DNA from: Parapristionchus giblindavisi
Lineage: Eukaryota; Nematoda; Chromadorea; Rhabditida; Diplogasteridae
Reading direction: 5' to 3'
Assembly: GCA_943737045.1 (NCBI GenBank)
Contig: CALSFV010000002.1
Location: forward strand, 1,798,001 to 1,862,000
Length of the DNA: 64,000 nt
Numbering within the stretch: position 1 is the first letter of the stretch; every line of letters begins with the position of its first letter. The position numbers and the translations under genes were made by a program. The notes below the pieces were generated by a model, which worked only from the letters and a program-made list of their open reading frames with translations, was not told the DNA's origin and searched no databases. Shown piece after piece: positions 34,204-44,602 of the stretch.

Positions 34204-35298
34204 GTGACCTACGTATGCGACTATGCGACTGGCGAGAGCAGCACGGATAACATCAGTATGTTTTATTTTGTTATTTTCTCGAGTTATATTTTGATCTTCT
34301 TTATAAGATTCTTACTTTCTTTCAATTTACTTTAACCGTGGGATCAGTTCATTTAGAATTTTGTAGCTGAATTCACATATAATCTGTTATGACTGAACTT
34401 CTCATACGCGCGTACCTATCATAATTTTTGTTCTAGGTTTACTATGTGTTTTGCAATGAAAACCAATAAACACTACAAACTATGTTAGCCGTAATCACTC
34501 AATATTATAATTTCGTTCCAGGTCGATTGCAAAACGATCTGCCTGGGATACCGGTCGAGACAGGAAGCGACATCAACGAGCACATGTTCAAATTAGATAG
34601 GTTTCGCTATACAATTTCTTTATTTTCCTTAATTCATTGAATTTTTTATGATTCAGTACTTATGTCTTATTTATTTGAAGCTTTGTGGTAAACTTGCAGT
34701 TTTTTCGCGGTGATTGGTCGAGCGAAACACAACCCAGGAGACCAATTCGCATGGAATTGTAGATATAATTGCCAAACAAAGTCAGTTTCCAGTCTCCATT
34801 TTATGTTTCTGTTTTGTTATGTGGCCATATGCAGGAACAACGGGAAAACTGTTCCGGAAAAATGTGACGTCATCAGCGTAGGCGGAGGCGTTTTCCAAAA
34901 ATCCTCCGCCTACGCTAATGACGTCACATTTTCCAGGAAAACGGTTCATGCATACGGCCACTGCTTCCTCATTGTTGACAACTCAGATGTTTGAATCCAT
35001 TCATGATCACGGATACAAGTAAGATCATGCATGATCTTGCATGGTAATTCATGATACTTGACCGTGCATTGATTCAAACACCTGAGAATATTCTGTAAAT
35101 TCTGTTGGGTGGAGAGGCTGATGACAATAGTTATGGTGTCGGATATAGGAGATTGTAGTTGATGATCTAGCACGGATTATGGAAGTAGTTAATCTAGCCT
35201 AGCACTATAGTGATGATATAGATATGTAGTACATGTGAATGTTGATGATGGTATTTAATTATTTGTTTTGCAGATTGATTTGGCCCGTTCAAGATTAA
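34204..35298 (+). CDS. Spliced coding remnant inside the CACTA-like element (4 exons, 78 aa)
   Basis: Exons 34204-34255, 34522-34600, 34700-34780 and 35274-35298 have matching phases and good acceptors (GTTCCAG, CTTGCAG, TTTTGCAG) and end at TAA. The product has the form VTYVCDYATGES, then PVETGSDINEH, and later NCRYNCQTK. No start codon was found upstream. I do not recognise the family. It may be a host fragment captured by the element or the 3' end of an element gene. The last intron carries the hairpin at 34819-34963. Confidence 0.4.
34819..34963. repeat. 145-bp near-perfect hairpin
   Basis: Starts GTGGCCATATGCA and ends TGCATACGGCCAC. The centre pairs AATGTGACGTCAT-CAGCGTAGGCGGAGG with its inverse. 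This is a fourth, GC-richer hairpin type, nested in the CACTA-like element. Confidence 0.8.
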
Positions 35299-35458
35299 TA
35301 ATATTCCCACCGGATTGTGTGAACTGAGCTGTGGAATGCCAGTCTTTAGACAGGCTCTCTCCAAGGTTGGATGTTAATTTATTTTTATTTTCTAAGTGAG
35401 CATGGTTTGTTTTCACGATTTCACTGATTTCACGATTTGTTGAGAAAGACCTTTTTAA

Positions 35459-35540
35459 AGCCTCACCGCAAAATTTGAATCTCTCCGCTCTGGCAATGTT
35501 CTCTCGCTTTCTTTATCTACGAGAGAGTATTGCCATTAAT
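35459..35540. repeat. Truncated TTAA-type hairpin repeat
   Basis: TTAA (35455-35458) is followed by AGCCTCACCGCAAAATTTGA, the CTCCGCTCTGGCAATGTTCTCTC core and the first part of the returning arm (GAGAGAGTATTGCCA). The last third of the right arm is missing. Confidence 0.65.
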
Positions 35541-36839
35541 ATTTTTCATTCATTTCAGGTTGAACTGAATTGTTTGAATGTAATTAATAATTTATTGGAG
35601 TTATTCCAATACTAATGACAGGTACAATAATGATTAATGGTTTTTCAGCATTTCAGAGTAATTATGATTCTGTTATTGATTGATTAATAGATTAATGTCT
35701 ACGATACTTGAAGGTACGATTGTTTTATGATTTATAGGGTTCTCTATGCGATACTATATATTGGGTGTAATATATTTTTGAATGTAATGATAAATAGAAC
35801 TATATAACACAGTGTTACATGTGGACCCGTGTTTTTCATCTACATTACCGGAATCAGAAAAAAAACTTTAATATATATTTTATTTATTGTAGGTTGAAAA
35901 TTAATGATAATTCCTTGGACATGTTTTAATAATTGATAATAACTATAACAGGTACAAGAGTAATTATGTTTTTCAGCATTTCGGAGCTATTGTGATTCTT
36001 TAACTAATTGATTGATTTATTAATTTATGATATTTATGAATAGTGCAAGGGATGAGGTACTATTAATTAATTATTATATGATTTTTATGTTTTCTATATG
36101 AAATATATAGTAATTTTTGTAATATATTTTTCAATTGAAGGATAAATCAAACGGTGAAATACGAGTTTCTTTCTTATTTCTTTCTTATTTCTTTTTAGTT
36201 ACGAGGTGAAGCATTTCTTTCGCAAGAAATACAATCAAGTATATGTTCTTCATGAGTCGTCATTGCTTCATATTGTTTAATACTATTGTTAATTGTCTGT
36301 AAAAGAAGCTACTGTTAATTTTATGTGTGTTTTTTTACACTTATGTTTGTTTTTATTTATTTCCAACTGTGCGATAAACAGTGTTCTATGTATAATACAT
36401 TGTTCTTTGTTTGCAAAAACAACACAATAAGCAAATGTAATAGTGTAAAGAGCGAGCTACCAACGGGCGGGGCAATATCCAGAACCTGGCCAAAAAGTGT
36501 CATATTTAACACTTCCTGGTGTTATATTTAACACTTTTAGGTCTTACCGGAGTAGACCTAAAAAAGTGTTATATTTAACACCTCCTTGGGCTTGTGTACA
36601 ATGGAGTACAGCTGTTTTGGTTGGTCTTTTAACACTTTTTTCTCTGTGTGTACTGATGTGATCTACTGATGTAATGATTATGATGCATAACAGGCTGAAT
36701 CATCGCAAACGCAACACAATTTTATACAGTCGCCGCACGAACGTCTGTTTCTTATGCGATACGACGCCTATAGATGGAACGACGGGGATAATGGGCGGAC
36801 TACGGGATATACCCGCGGTATGCACCGCATTGTTTTAGG

Positions 36840-38401
36840 CTAGGCGACGGCATCGTAGCGATAAGTACCATTGATGATGGCCAATTGCACGAGTTGACGG
36901 CGTTTGTACTCATCATTGGATGGAGTGAGCAACTTCGTGATAGCCGCAACACCAACATGTAGTTTGGCCTCGGCAGCAGCCTGAATTGGGCAACTTGTTA
37001 ACTGGGAAAGAGTTAACCATTAAGAGACTGGGAAACGGTTAGCCATTCGTAAACTAGGACACCGTTAACCACTATCCCACCTGAGATACATCGGTGGCCT
37101 TGATGAGTACGTGAAGTGGTTCAACGAGATGTTCCCATCCAGGTTTATTCATAAGACGAGCCTCTCGAACTGGGTCCTGCAATGATTGTGAGGTTACGGT
37201 AAATGAAGGAACGAGTTACGTACGGTAGGTCAGGAATATCAAATATGGTAGGCTACTGGATTGAGGCAAATCATGGCTATGGTATGTTATAGGAATGTGG
37301 CATGGTTGATTGGTTTATAAATGTTATTGTTCGTGCTCGGTATCTATCATCTATGCCCTACGGTTTGTATGATACTCAGTTACATCTACACAGACAAATA
37401 TCGTACCTTGACTGATCCTCTGCCACGCACGAGAATGGCACACTCTGTCTCGCTCTCAATCTGCTTGATACTGATACCACGAGGACCGAGAATGCGGCCA
37501 ATGACGTTGCACCTGGAATGATACTCAGTGATCTACGCAGCCAATGTCATGATACTCAGCAATGTACGCAGCCAATGTCATGATACTCAGCCATGTACGC
37601 AGTCTACCCACCAACCTTGGATAGTATGGAATGGGAATCTTCTTCTGAACGACCACTCCGCCACCCTCGAACGGCTCCATTCTTGATCCGATCATGGCTG
37701 TGTACGCTCTAAATGGATACTCAGTAAACGTCATGATACTCACAATCAGCCTAGCTACGCAGGCAACTTGGCGTACCTATGAAGTGTCATGATATTGCTA
37801 CTTGGACTGCGGGACCCTGGTGATGTTACTGTGTTGGCGCTACGGTTGGTAGTGATGTGCTTAGTTACGGTAGGCGATTTTTGAGAAACAGGCTTCGGCA
37901 TATTGCCTTCCATGTTGTTGATGATGTCACTGCCTCCTTTGTACACAGCAGACCTGAACAGAGGATACTGTACTTGATCTTTGATCTTTGCTCGCAGGAT
38001 TACTCAAGACTAACGTGCCAGACGCGGTCGATTTCCTCGTTGAGAAGCCGAAGTGCATGCGGAAACGCTCCCGGCAGTGCGTTGAGCTCGCGCATATCCT
38101 GCCAAAATGCACTTTCTTTGTCTCTCATATTATTTCATCAAAAATAATCATTCTGCAAAACCGATTGATCATGCAAAATTCAATTACCTGTCTACGATCT
38201 CATTGCTTTGTCTAGAATGGCTAAACATGATTAAAAAGATGAAAATCAAAGATAAGTGATCTAAAGATCAAAGATCAAAGATCAAAGATTAAAACTTGCC
38301 TTGACCAGCTCATCCAGGTACTTAGCGCTGGCATCTACTATATCTCCACAGGAATCGTTCCCGTGTCGAGTATTACTCGTGTCCTCATGTCGTTTGAGCA
38401 T
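36840..38401 (-). CDS. STAR-family KH-domain RNA-binding protein (7 exons, 269 aa)
   Basis: Minus-strand exons in order: 38401-38300, 38098-38004, 37953-37777, 37708-37616, 37512-37407, 37176-37081, 36980-36840. The N-terminus has a QUA1-like dimerisation helix ([16 protein letters not shown]). A Ser/Thr/Asn-rich linker follows, then a KH domain with [21 protein letters not shown] and WEHL..LHVLI. The end ([24 protein letters not shown]) matches the QUA2-type extension of quaking/GLD-1/Sam68 relatives. Such proteins bind UAAY-type RNA to control splicing, stability or translation. The KH loop GPRG is intact. Intron 1 uses a GC donor (GTCAAG|GCAAG). A Met at 38401 is used, but an acidic upstream exon (about 39607-39421) can be joined in frame. 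Confidence 0.88.
37515..37765. repeat. Short tandem repeats in introns of the KH gene
   Basis: ATGATACTCAG recurs five or more times, alternating with ATGTACGCAGCCAATGTC-type sequence, on both sides of the exon at 37616-37708. A local 33-bp-like amplification of intronic sequence. Confidence 0.6.
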
Positions 38402-38639
38402 TTTACGTGTGTTTAACTGCGTCGGCAGCAATACTTGACTTAAGACGACCTTAAGATCCTAGTGTCTTAAGGTCATAAGGCATGGGAGATAGAGAAGAAA
38501 TGGGCAACCAACCTGCGTCGACGGGAGACAATATGAAGAATGAAATGGTTGATGGCATGGAGAATGGTGAAGAAATGGTATGAATTAATGAAAATGAAAT
38601 GAACTCCGTAATGAAGTCATCATTCAAAATCATGGAAAA

Positions 38640-39412
38640 GTGCGCGATTCCACATATGAACTAACCGAGCCCACTTTGACTAACAATAAACGAAAAATTG
38701 TGTTTGAAGTTTTATCGGTAATGAGCTCAAAGATAAATCGATAAATTATATTTTCTCTGTGAGTTATGAATATTGATCGAATGCTTCATGCAAGCGCTGT
38801 TTTTAGTTCGATAACGCTTTTTTTAAATTTCGGTTCAAACATCAAAGATTAGATTTCAATAGTCCGATTCCTAATCTAAACAAATCGAGTCCATTTGACT
38901 AAAAGAGGGTACTGTGAATGTAATCTTGGCTGGATAGATCAAAGATCAACCCCTACACAGCGTTTCGAGAGCGGAATCTAGCGAGGCGACGAGAGAAAAA
39001 GAGAGACAACGCGCGCGAGAGAGAGAGTGCAGACAGTTAGACTCACACGCGACGCGACACGCGACGCATGCAAGGGCGCGGAGGTGAAAGACTCCGCCTC
39101 CCCGGCATTGATGCGCAATATTGGCATGTTGCCAAAAATTCTGTGTCCGCTCTCCCCACAGGGCTGAAACGCTGTGCCCTAGTGTATCATGTGAATGGAT
39201 TCATAGATTTATGACTGTTTGAGGTAGCAATATTTATCGGGTAAATGTGTTTAAAAATCAAAAGTTAAAGATTAAAAAATCAAATATCGAAGAGTTCAAT
39301 GTGAAAATGTGAGACAAAGAAAGTACAATTCAAAATGAGAAAGAAACAAATGAATTACAATATGAAAGTGCATTTTCAGGACACTAATCTCGAAGTTGAC
39401 GCCTGCCGATTA
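38640..39412. repeat. Upstream region of the KH gene with a GC-rich purine repeat
   Basis: 38950-39185 begins CAGCGTTTCGAGAGCGG, runs through GAGAGAGAGAG/ACGCGACGCG tracts and closes near GGGCTGAAACGCTGTGC, a partial inverse of its start. A weaker relative lies at 9450-9660. No exon is supported here. Confidence 0.45.
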
Positions 39413-39420
39413 CTATAAGT

Positions 39421-39607
39421 CTTCATGCACCGCGTGAATCCGCACGCATGACCGCGACGCGTCATCCGTTACTGACGCGCCTACCACTGTCGCGGCGGTC
39501 GTCCGCGCGGATATAATCGCTTCCTCCTCCTCCTCCTCCTCGCTACAGTACGTCGTCGAGAAATCAACGTCCGTTTCTCTGTATCCGCGTCCTTCTTCCT
39601 CGACCAA
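39421..39607 (-). other. Possible acidic 5' exon of the KH gene
   Basis: A GC-rich open frame starting at ATG 39607 includes a run of Glu codons and ends at a GTAATC donor-like site. Joined to an AAG acceptor at about 38440 it enters the KH frame without a stop through the Met at 38401. The acceptor is weak (CTTAAG). Shown as a possibility only. Confidence 0.3.
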
Positions 39608-39665
39608 ATGAACTCGTGATAAATGTTTTTTTCGCTTAAAAATTGTTTTTGATCAAATTGTCTAT

Positions 39666-39971
39666 TTGAGATTGAAGAATGTATTTGTGAAAAGGCTGGC
39701 TATGACTATGGCTTTATTGCTTTATGGCTTTATGGTCCAGGCTTTATGGTTCAATCTTTATGAACATTGCAAGAAACAAGGATCAATGGAACAATCTCAT
39801 GCTGCTATAGATCCGGTGACTCATCGCATGGATCTCGATATAAAGTTTAAATGTAAATATGATCGATATGTTCATTGCAAAAACGTGTGCAATTTAGAAA
39901 AAAATGGCACGAATGATGTGTTGATACCCCATAAAATGGTGTTGCAGAAAATACTTCAAATACTGGATTGA
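39666..39971 (+). CDS. Unrecognised 101-aa ORF
   Basis: A single uninterrupted frame beginning MRLKNVFVKRLAMTMALLLYG has a hydrophobic stretch that could act as a signal anchor, plus several Cys and His in the second half (EHCKK, KCKYDRYVHCKNVC). There is no flanking splice or polyadenylation evidence and base composition is ordinary. It could be a small secreted protein or chance. Confidence 0.2.
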   Translation: MRLKNVFVKRLAMTMALLLYGFMVQALWFNLYEHCKKQGSMEQSHAAIDPVTHRMDLDIKFKCKYDRYVHCKNVCNLEKNGTNDVLIPHKMVLQKILQILD

Positions 39972-40365
39972 AGGGATAAACGGATGAATGAAAAGATTTT
40001 CACTGGGAGATTATGCTGTACTGTATGGTTGAACGGATTTGCTCCACCTATGCGATATGCGATGGGGGGGGGGGGGGAGGTCAATGATCATGTCCCCGTA
40101 ATTCTGTCCCACTCCTGTCCGAATCATTCTACGACTACACTTTCGACTTATATGAGAGAATAGTAAATGAGAAGTGGTTTTGTGCTCATGTAGACTACAA
40201 TTGTCATGATATTCTTTTCAACTTGAAAATTAATTGGAATCTGCATGCTTGCGCATTTCGCGGCTAACTCCTCGATTTTGAGTGGCCAGTTTTTGAGTTG
40301 GTGTGTTGTTGGCTTGATTATCAATTTGGTTTGCGCTGCTGCCCAAACTATTCGCACCGACTTAA

Positions 40366-40476
40366 AGTAACATCCCAAACTAATTTGAAACTCGCCACTC
40401 TGCCGACAATCTCTGCTGGGTTTACAATAGTGAGTGGTTAGAGCCGAGAGTTTAAAATTAGCTAGGAGGTGTTCCT
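40366..40476. repeat. TTAA-flanked hairpin repeat, copy 8
   Basis: TTAA at 40362-40365 and 40477-40480. Arms AGTAACATCCCAAACTAATTT and inverse ending TAGGAGGTGTTCCT; the core is shortened to CCGACAATCTCTGCTGG. An older copy. Confidence 0.7.
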
Positions 40477-40579
40477 TTAAATACTTGCCGCTACCCAATC
40501 ACGTATTACGAGATTTAGCATCTCAGCTCATCTCAGCAGGAATTCAAGCTGACGGAACGACACACGCTGAATCGACTAC

Positions 40580-40700
40580 TATGGCATACGAAGACTAGTT
40601 TTCCTGACCTCGTTTAACGTGATAAGAAGAAGCCCATACCATCCCCTTGCTTTCTTATACAGGAAAATAAATGATTTGATTTGATTTGATTTGAGCATCT
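40580..40700 (+). repeat. 3' end of a non-LTR retrotransposon with ATTTG tail
   Basis: GACTAGTTTTCCTGACCTCG, AACGTGATAAGAAG, ATACCATCCC and TTTCTTATACAGG end in repeated ATTTG units. Minus-strand and partial copies at 1490-1610 and 26585-26760 share these blocks. Only the 3' untranslated end is recognisable. Confidence 0.55.
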
Positions 40701-41399
40701 CAACGAGGTTAATACACGCAATTCGACATACTGGAGTGAACGATTGAGTAGGAAATTTCGATCACCATCTTGATGATTACTGGCGGTGCACACGAATAGT
40801 TTGCACAGCTACAACGCTCATATATCCGTCACAAAGTTTGGTGGCTAGACCATAATGTAGACAATATTGTTGCCAAAGCCGAAATCACTTATACGCGATA
40901 GAAATCCATCTGCCCTCTTTCCCATTACCAGTATTATGTTTAGGCACGCGTATACGATGGAAAAAAGTAATACTCAATTTATGCAGAAGTGTAATCAATC
41001 AAGTTCGAGTTTTTGCATTTACATTTTACACAACTTTATCGACTGGATTAGTGATATATAAGCTGGGCTGCAATAAGAATTCCCCATCGCGACGAGCGAC
41101 TTGAAGGAATTTGGTCTGCACAATTTACAGTCAGGGACGTCAGTACACATTTCGCATAACCGTCATGGGACCAATTTCGCAATAGTCCATTTCCCATTAG
41201 AGCTAATATCTTGACTATGTTGATCTGACAATATTGTGAGACATTGGAATATCAGAAAGAAAAATGAAAACGTTACAGTGTCAAAACACTACATAGATCA
41301 TAAACACATCTCGTTCGTCTGTGGGGACAGTTTATGACGGATATGATCTCATATCACAGCTGTGCAAATATGCTTCGATGCGACCAATTGATAAAAGAG
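40701..41399. other. Intergenic, 5' flank of the Gly/Ser/Pro repeat gene
   Basis: No gene seen. A TGATAA site lies just upstream of the TATA-like sequence (about 41389-41394), the kind of GATA-factor site common in intestinal promoters of nematodes. Confidence 0.4.
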
Positions 41400-41406
41400 T
41401 ATAAAA
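41400..41406 (+). promoter_or_regulatory. TATA box of the repeat-protein gene
   Basis: TATAAAA lies 45 bp upstream of the ATG at 41452, a spacing compatible with a short 5' leader of 10-20 bases. Confidence 0.5.
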
Positions 41407-41451
41407 TCACCATGAAATACTTCCATTCATTCATTCAAAAATCTTGTCATC

Positions 41452-43101
41452 ATGAAGACTATTCTCATCTGCACGCTTTTCCTCGTCGCTGTTGCAGCCC
41501 AAAACGCGGTTTCGGGATCACCCAAGCCCTCTGGAGCTCTATCAGGATCACCTAAACCATCTGGATCACCCATGCCCTCTGGAGCTCCTTCCGGTTCACC
41601 TAGACCATCTGGTTCACCCATGCCCTCTGGAGCTCCATCAGGATCACCCTCTGGATCACCCATGCCCTCAGGAGCTCCAGCAGGATCACCTCAACCATCT
41701 GGATCTCTTCGTGGAAGCACTGGAGCTCCAGCATACAATAAACGTCAAGCTCCAGTAGAGGGATCGCCTGCGCCTTCTGGATCACCCAAGCTTTCTGGAT
41801 CACCCATGCTTTCTGGAGCTCCTTCCGGTTCACCTAGACCATCTGGATCACCCATGCCCTCTGGAGCGCCTTCCGGTTCACCTAGACCATCTGGTTCACC
41901 CATGCCCTCTGGAGCTCCATCAGGATCATCTCAACCCTCTGGATCACCCATGCCCTCTGGAGCTCCAGCAGGATCACCTCAACCCTCTGGATCACCCATG
42001 CCCTCTGGAGCTCCAGCAGGATCACCTCAACCATCTGGATCTCTTCGTGGAAGCACTGGAGCTCCAGCATACAATAAACGTCAAGCTCCAGTAGAGGGAT
42101 CGCCTGCGCCTTCTGGATCACCCAAGCTTTCTGGATCACCCATGCTTTCTGGAGCTCCTTCCGGTTCACCTAGACCATCTGGATCACCCATGCCCTCTGG
42201 AGCGCCTTCCGGTTCACCTAGACCATCTGGTTCACCCATGCCCTCTGGAGCTCCATCAGGATCATCTCAACCCTCTGGATCACCCATGCCCTCTGGAGCT
42301 CCAGCAGGATCACCTCAACCCTCTGGATCACCCATGCCCTCTGGAGCTCCAGCAGGATCACCTCAACCATCTGGATCTCTTCGTGGAAGCACTGGAGCTC
42401 CAGCATACAATAAACGTCAAGCTCCAGTAGAGGGATCGCCTGCGCCTTCTGGATCACCCAAGCTTTCTGGATCACCCATGCCTTCTGGAGCTCCTTCCGG
42501 TTCACCTAGACCATCTGGATCACCCATGCCCTCTGGAGCGCCTTCCGGTTCACCTAGACCATCTGGTTCACCCATGCCCTCTGGAGCTCCATCAGGATCA
42601 TCTCAACCCTCTGGATCACCCATGCCCTCTGGAGCTCCAGCAGGATCACCTCAACCATCTGGATCTCTTAGTGGAAGCACTGGAGCTCCAGCATACAATA
42701 AACGTCAAGCTCCAGTAGAGGGATCGCCTGCGCCTTCTGGATCACCCATGCCTTCTTGAGCTCCTTCCGGTTCACCTAGACCATCTGGTTCACCCAAGCC
42801 CTCTGGAGCGCCTTCCGGTTCACCTAGACCATCTGGTTCGCCCATGCCCTCTGGAGCGCCTTCCGGTTCACCTAGACCATCTGGTTCACCCATGCCATCT
42901 GGAGCTCCATCAGGATCACCTCAACCCTCTGGATCTCCTCTTCCAACCACTGGAGCTCCCTCTGCCACCAGAATTAATCTTAAGAGATTCGCAGTAGTTG
43001 ATATGATTGGAGATTGGTTCGGATTAAACGGTACCCCATCAGGATCCCCCAGACCTTCTGGACCTCCTCCTTCAATCACTCCTGCTGCCGCGGCCTTCTA
43101 A
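41452..43101 (+). CDS. Secreted Gly/Ser/Pro-repeat protein with Lys-Arg sites; one in-frame stop
   Basis: Intronless reading frame of 550 codons including the final stop, interrupted by a single TGA at 42757-42759 (435 aa before it). It starts with a signal peptide (MKTILICTLFLVAVAAQ, cleavage near residues 17-22). The body is built of SGSPxPSGAP units inside a larger repeat of 112 or 96 residues, with four copies of APAYNKRQAPVEG. The Lys-Arg there looks like a proprotein-convertase site. The C-terminal domain is unique (INLKRFAVVDMIGDWFGLNG) and ends in an Ala-rich tail. At the stop, the parallel copies read TCTGGAGCT where this has TCTTGAGCT, a G-to-T change. The frame is otherwise intact, so this is a recent null allele, an assembly error or readthrough. 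TATA box at 41400; AATAAA at 43185-43190. A secreted cuticle, mucus or gut-lumen role is inferred. Confidence 0.8.
41709..42710 (+). repeat. 336-bp coding tandem repeat
   Basis: The block CACTGGAGCTCCAGCATACA recurs four times with spacings of 336, 336 and 288 bp. Copies are almost identical in DNA, showing recent expansion or homogenisation; open frames on the opposite strand are by-products of this repeat. Confidence 0.9.
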
Positions 43102-44080
43102 TTTTTTTACCATATAATATGGAGCACACTCGAAGCATTTGTTCGTTTTGTATAAATTTAGGATAAAGCAATGTTCTTGTGATAAATAAATAAATGAGTA
43201 CAGATAGATATTTATTTCTCTACCATATTCATCATTTGAGTTTTTTGCGAGGAAGACATATGAGAATGAACAATCAAAAGATTCAGACAGCCTTATTGGC
43301 AAGTGATGTGATCTAGATGTTACAGTATTTTCGTCGTTTTTCATTTTAATCAATATATATTATCACAGAATATCGTTATTCTCTCTTGTCCAAGAAACGA
43401 TAAATTAATTAATAATTCCCGGAGAAGGGACTTTATCGACTCCTTATTCGAGTAGGGATGAGCACGGGCCTTGCTCTCGAGAACTGACCACAGAGAACTT
43501 TATACTACTACTTAGCCTTACCACAAAATTGTCTAACTTTGATGCTTTGATATGTTGTAAGGAAGACTCGATTCCCCACCCATATGCTTCTTCAAGGGGG
43601 CTTGATCGATAGAATATTTCTGAGTTTAGCAGATAGTAGTAGCAAGGCAATGACAAAAGTACATTTTATAATATAATAATGACTGACCTGACCTTCATCA
43701 AGCTCGGTTCAGTGTCTCTCTTCATCGCTCATTCATCCCATACAGCTGGAATGCGTGTGAATATTTTCTGAACATCTCGCTTATGAATAAGCTATAAGAA
43801 CTAATTTCAAGTTACTGCTTCATTATTCAAAGACTAACTAATAGTCAATTGTTGACAACTTGTTTCAGATTTTTTATGTTTTAAAAATGAGTTCAACTCG
43901 CTTAAGTTTTTCTGGTGCATAATGATGAATAAATTATTAAGATTGATGACGACCATATGATGGCAGTATGAAACGTGAAAATTGAAGTATGAGCAAAGGG
44001 TTGTATAGCGACATAACGCATAGAAATATGCTCTTTTTGGCCCGCTGTGAAATCCCTGATATGCATAGACTAGAGATAAT
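43102..44080. other. Intergenic, 3' flank of repeat-protein gene
   Basis: AT-rich with the polyadenylation signal at 43185. No exon chain was found in 43250-44080. Confidence 0.5.
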
Positions 44081-44084
44081 GAGT

Positions 44085-44345
44085 AGGGTTGGCAATAACG
44101 GACACGCATTGCGGGCCCGCAATGCTTGTTAAATCATTGCGGGCCCGCAATAGCATTGCGGCCCGCAATGACTACTTTATTCCTATCTGGCCACTTTTTG
44201 TGATCGGTCGTTCTTTTGTTCTCTTCACTTTCCTTCGCACTCTCGTTTGCTTGAGAGAACAAAATCATTGCGGGCCCGCTATCATTAGAAATAAAGAGTC
44301 AAGGCCATTGCGGGCCGCAACCCCCGAATAGCCAACTCTAATAAT
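44085..44345. repeat. GC-rich palindromic repeat cluster (CATTGCGGGCCCGCAATG)
   Basis: GGTTGGCAATAACGG at the left and CCCCGAATAGCCAACTCT at the right hint at inverted ends. Between them CATTGCGGGCCCGCAATG and partial versions occur five times, around a TTCTCTTCACTTTCC / CTTGAGAGAACAAAAT core. A compact 260-bp element of its own family. Confidence 0.65.
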
Positions 44346-44528
44346 GAGCGTATAAAAATCAATTGTTTTATTTGTCCGGATCACTATTTTTTTTTGTTAT
44401 GCGTAGTTCAGAAACTAGAACGATCTCTTTTAAATATCAAATCAGTCAAGAGGCAATCGAGAGTTAGGCGAGAGAGTGCAGGCACCCGTTGTCTCGGTAT
44501 TTACATACAGTTTGTTATTTTCTTAAAG

Positions 44529-44602
44529 GTGGAGAAATCTCCATGGGTGATTCGCATCCGCAACGCTGACCACATCGCGTACAGTGTGTCATTTATAATA
44601 CG
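44529..44602 (+). pseudogene. MSP-domain-like exon fragment, copy 1
   Basis: An AAAG acceptor and a CG|GTAGGG donor bound an open frame with VIRIRNADHIAYSVSF. Parallel exons at 46451-46517 (LVVHNRNADRIAYNVSF) and 48152-48219 (NRNADRIAYSVSYF then stop) keep the same protein pattern. It resembles the N-x-x-x-R-I-A/G-Y core strand of major-sperm-protein domains. No full gene could be assembled. Confidence 0.35.

Larger units (their letters stand above)
33889..36650. mobile_element. CACTA-like element carrying a small spliced gene (2.76 kb)
   Basis: The ends CACACAGAGAAAAAAGTGTTA are perfectly inverted over at least 22 bp, with TA on both sides (33887-33888 and 36651-36652). Subterminal GTGTTATATTTAACAC-type palindromes cluster at both ends (33950-34040; 36495-36585), replacing the AAACCCTTA motif of the two short relatives. 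The interior holds a four-exon coding remnant, a 145-bp hairpin (34819-34963), a truncated TTAA-type hairpin (35459-35540) and two similar AT-rich blocks (35630-35760 and 35950-36120). No transposase was recognised. Confidence 0.65.

Noticed and set aside
41427..42893. Several minus-strand ORFs opposite the Gly/Ser/Pro gene
   Set aside because: They exist only because the repeat periodicity is a multiple of three and lacks stops on the other strand; they have no signal peptide or polyadenylation signal.
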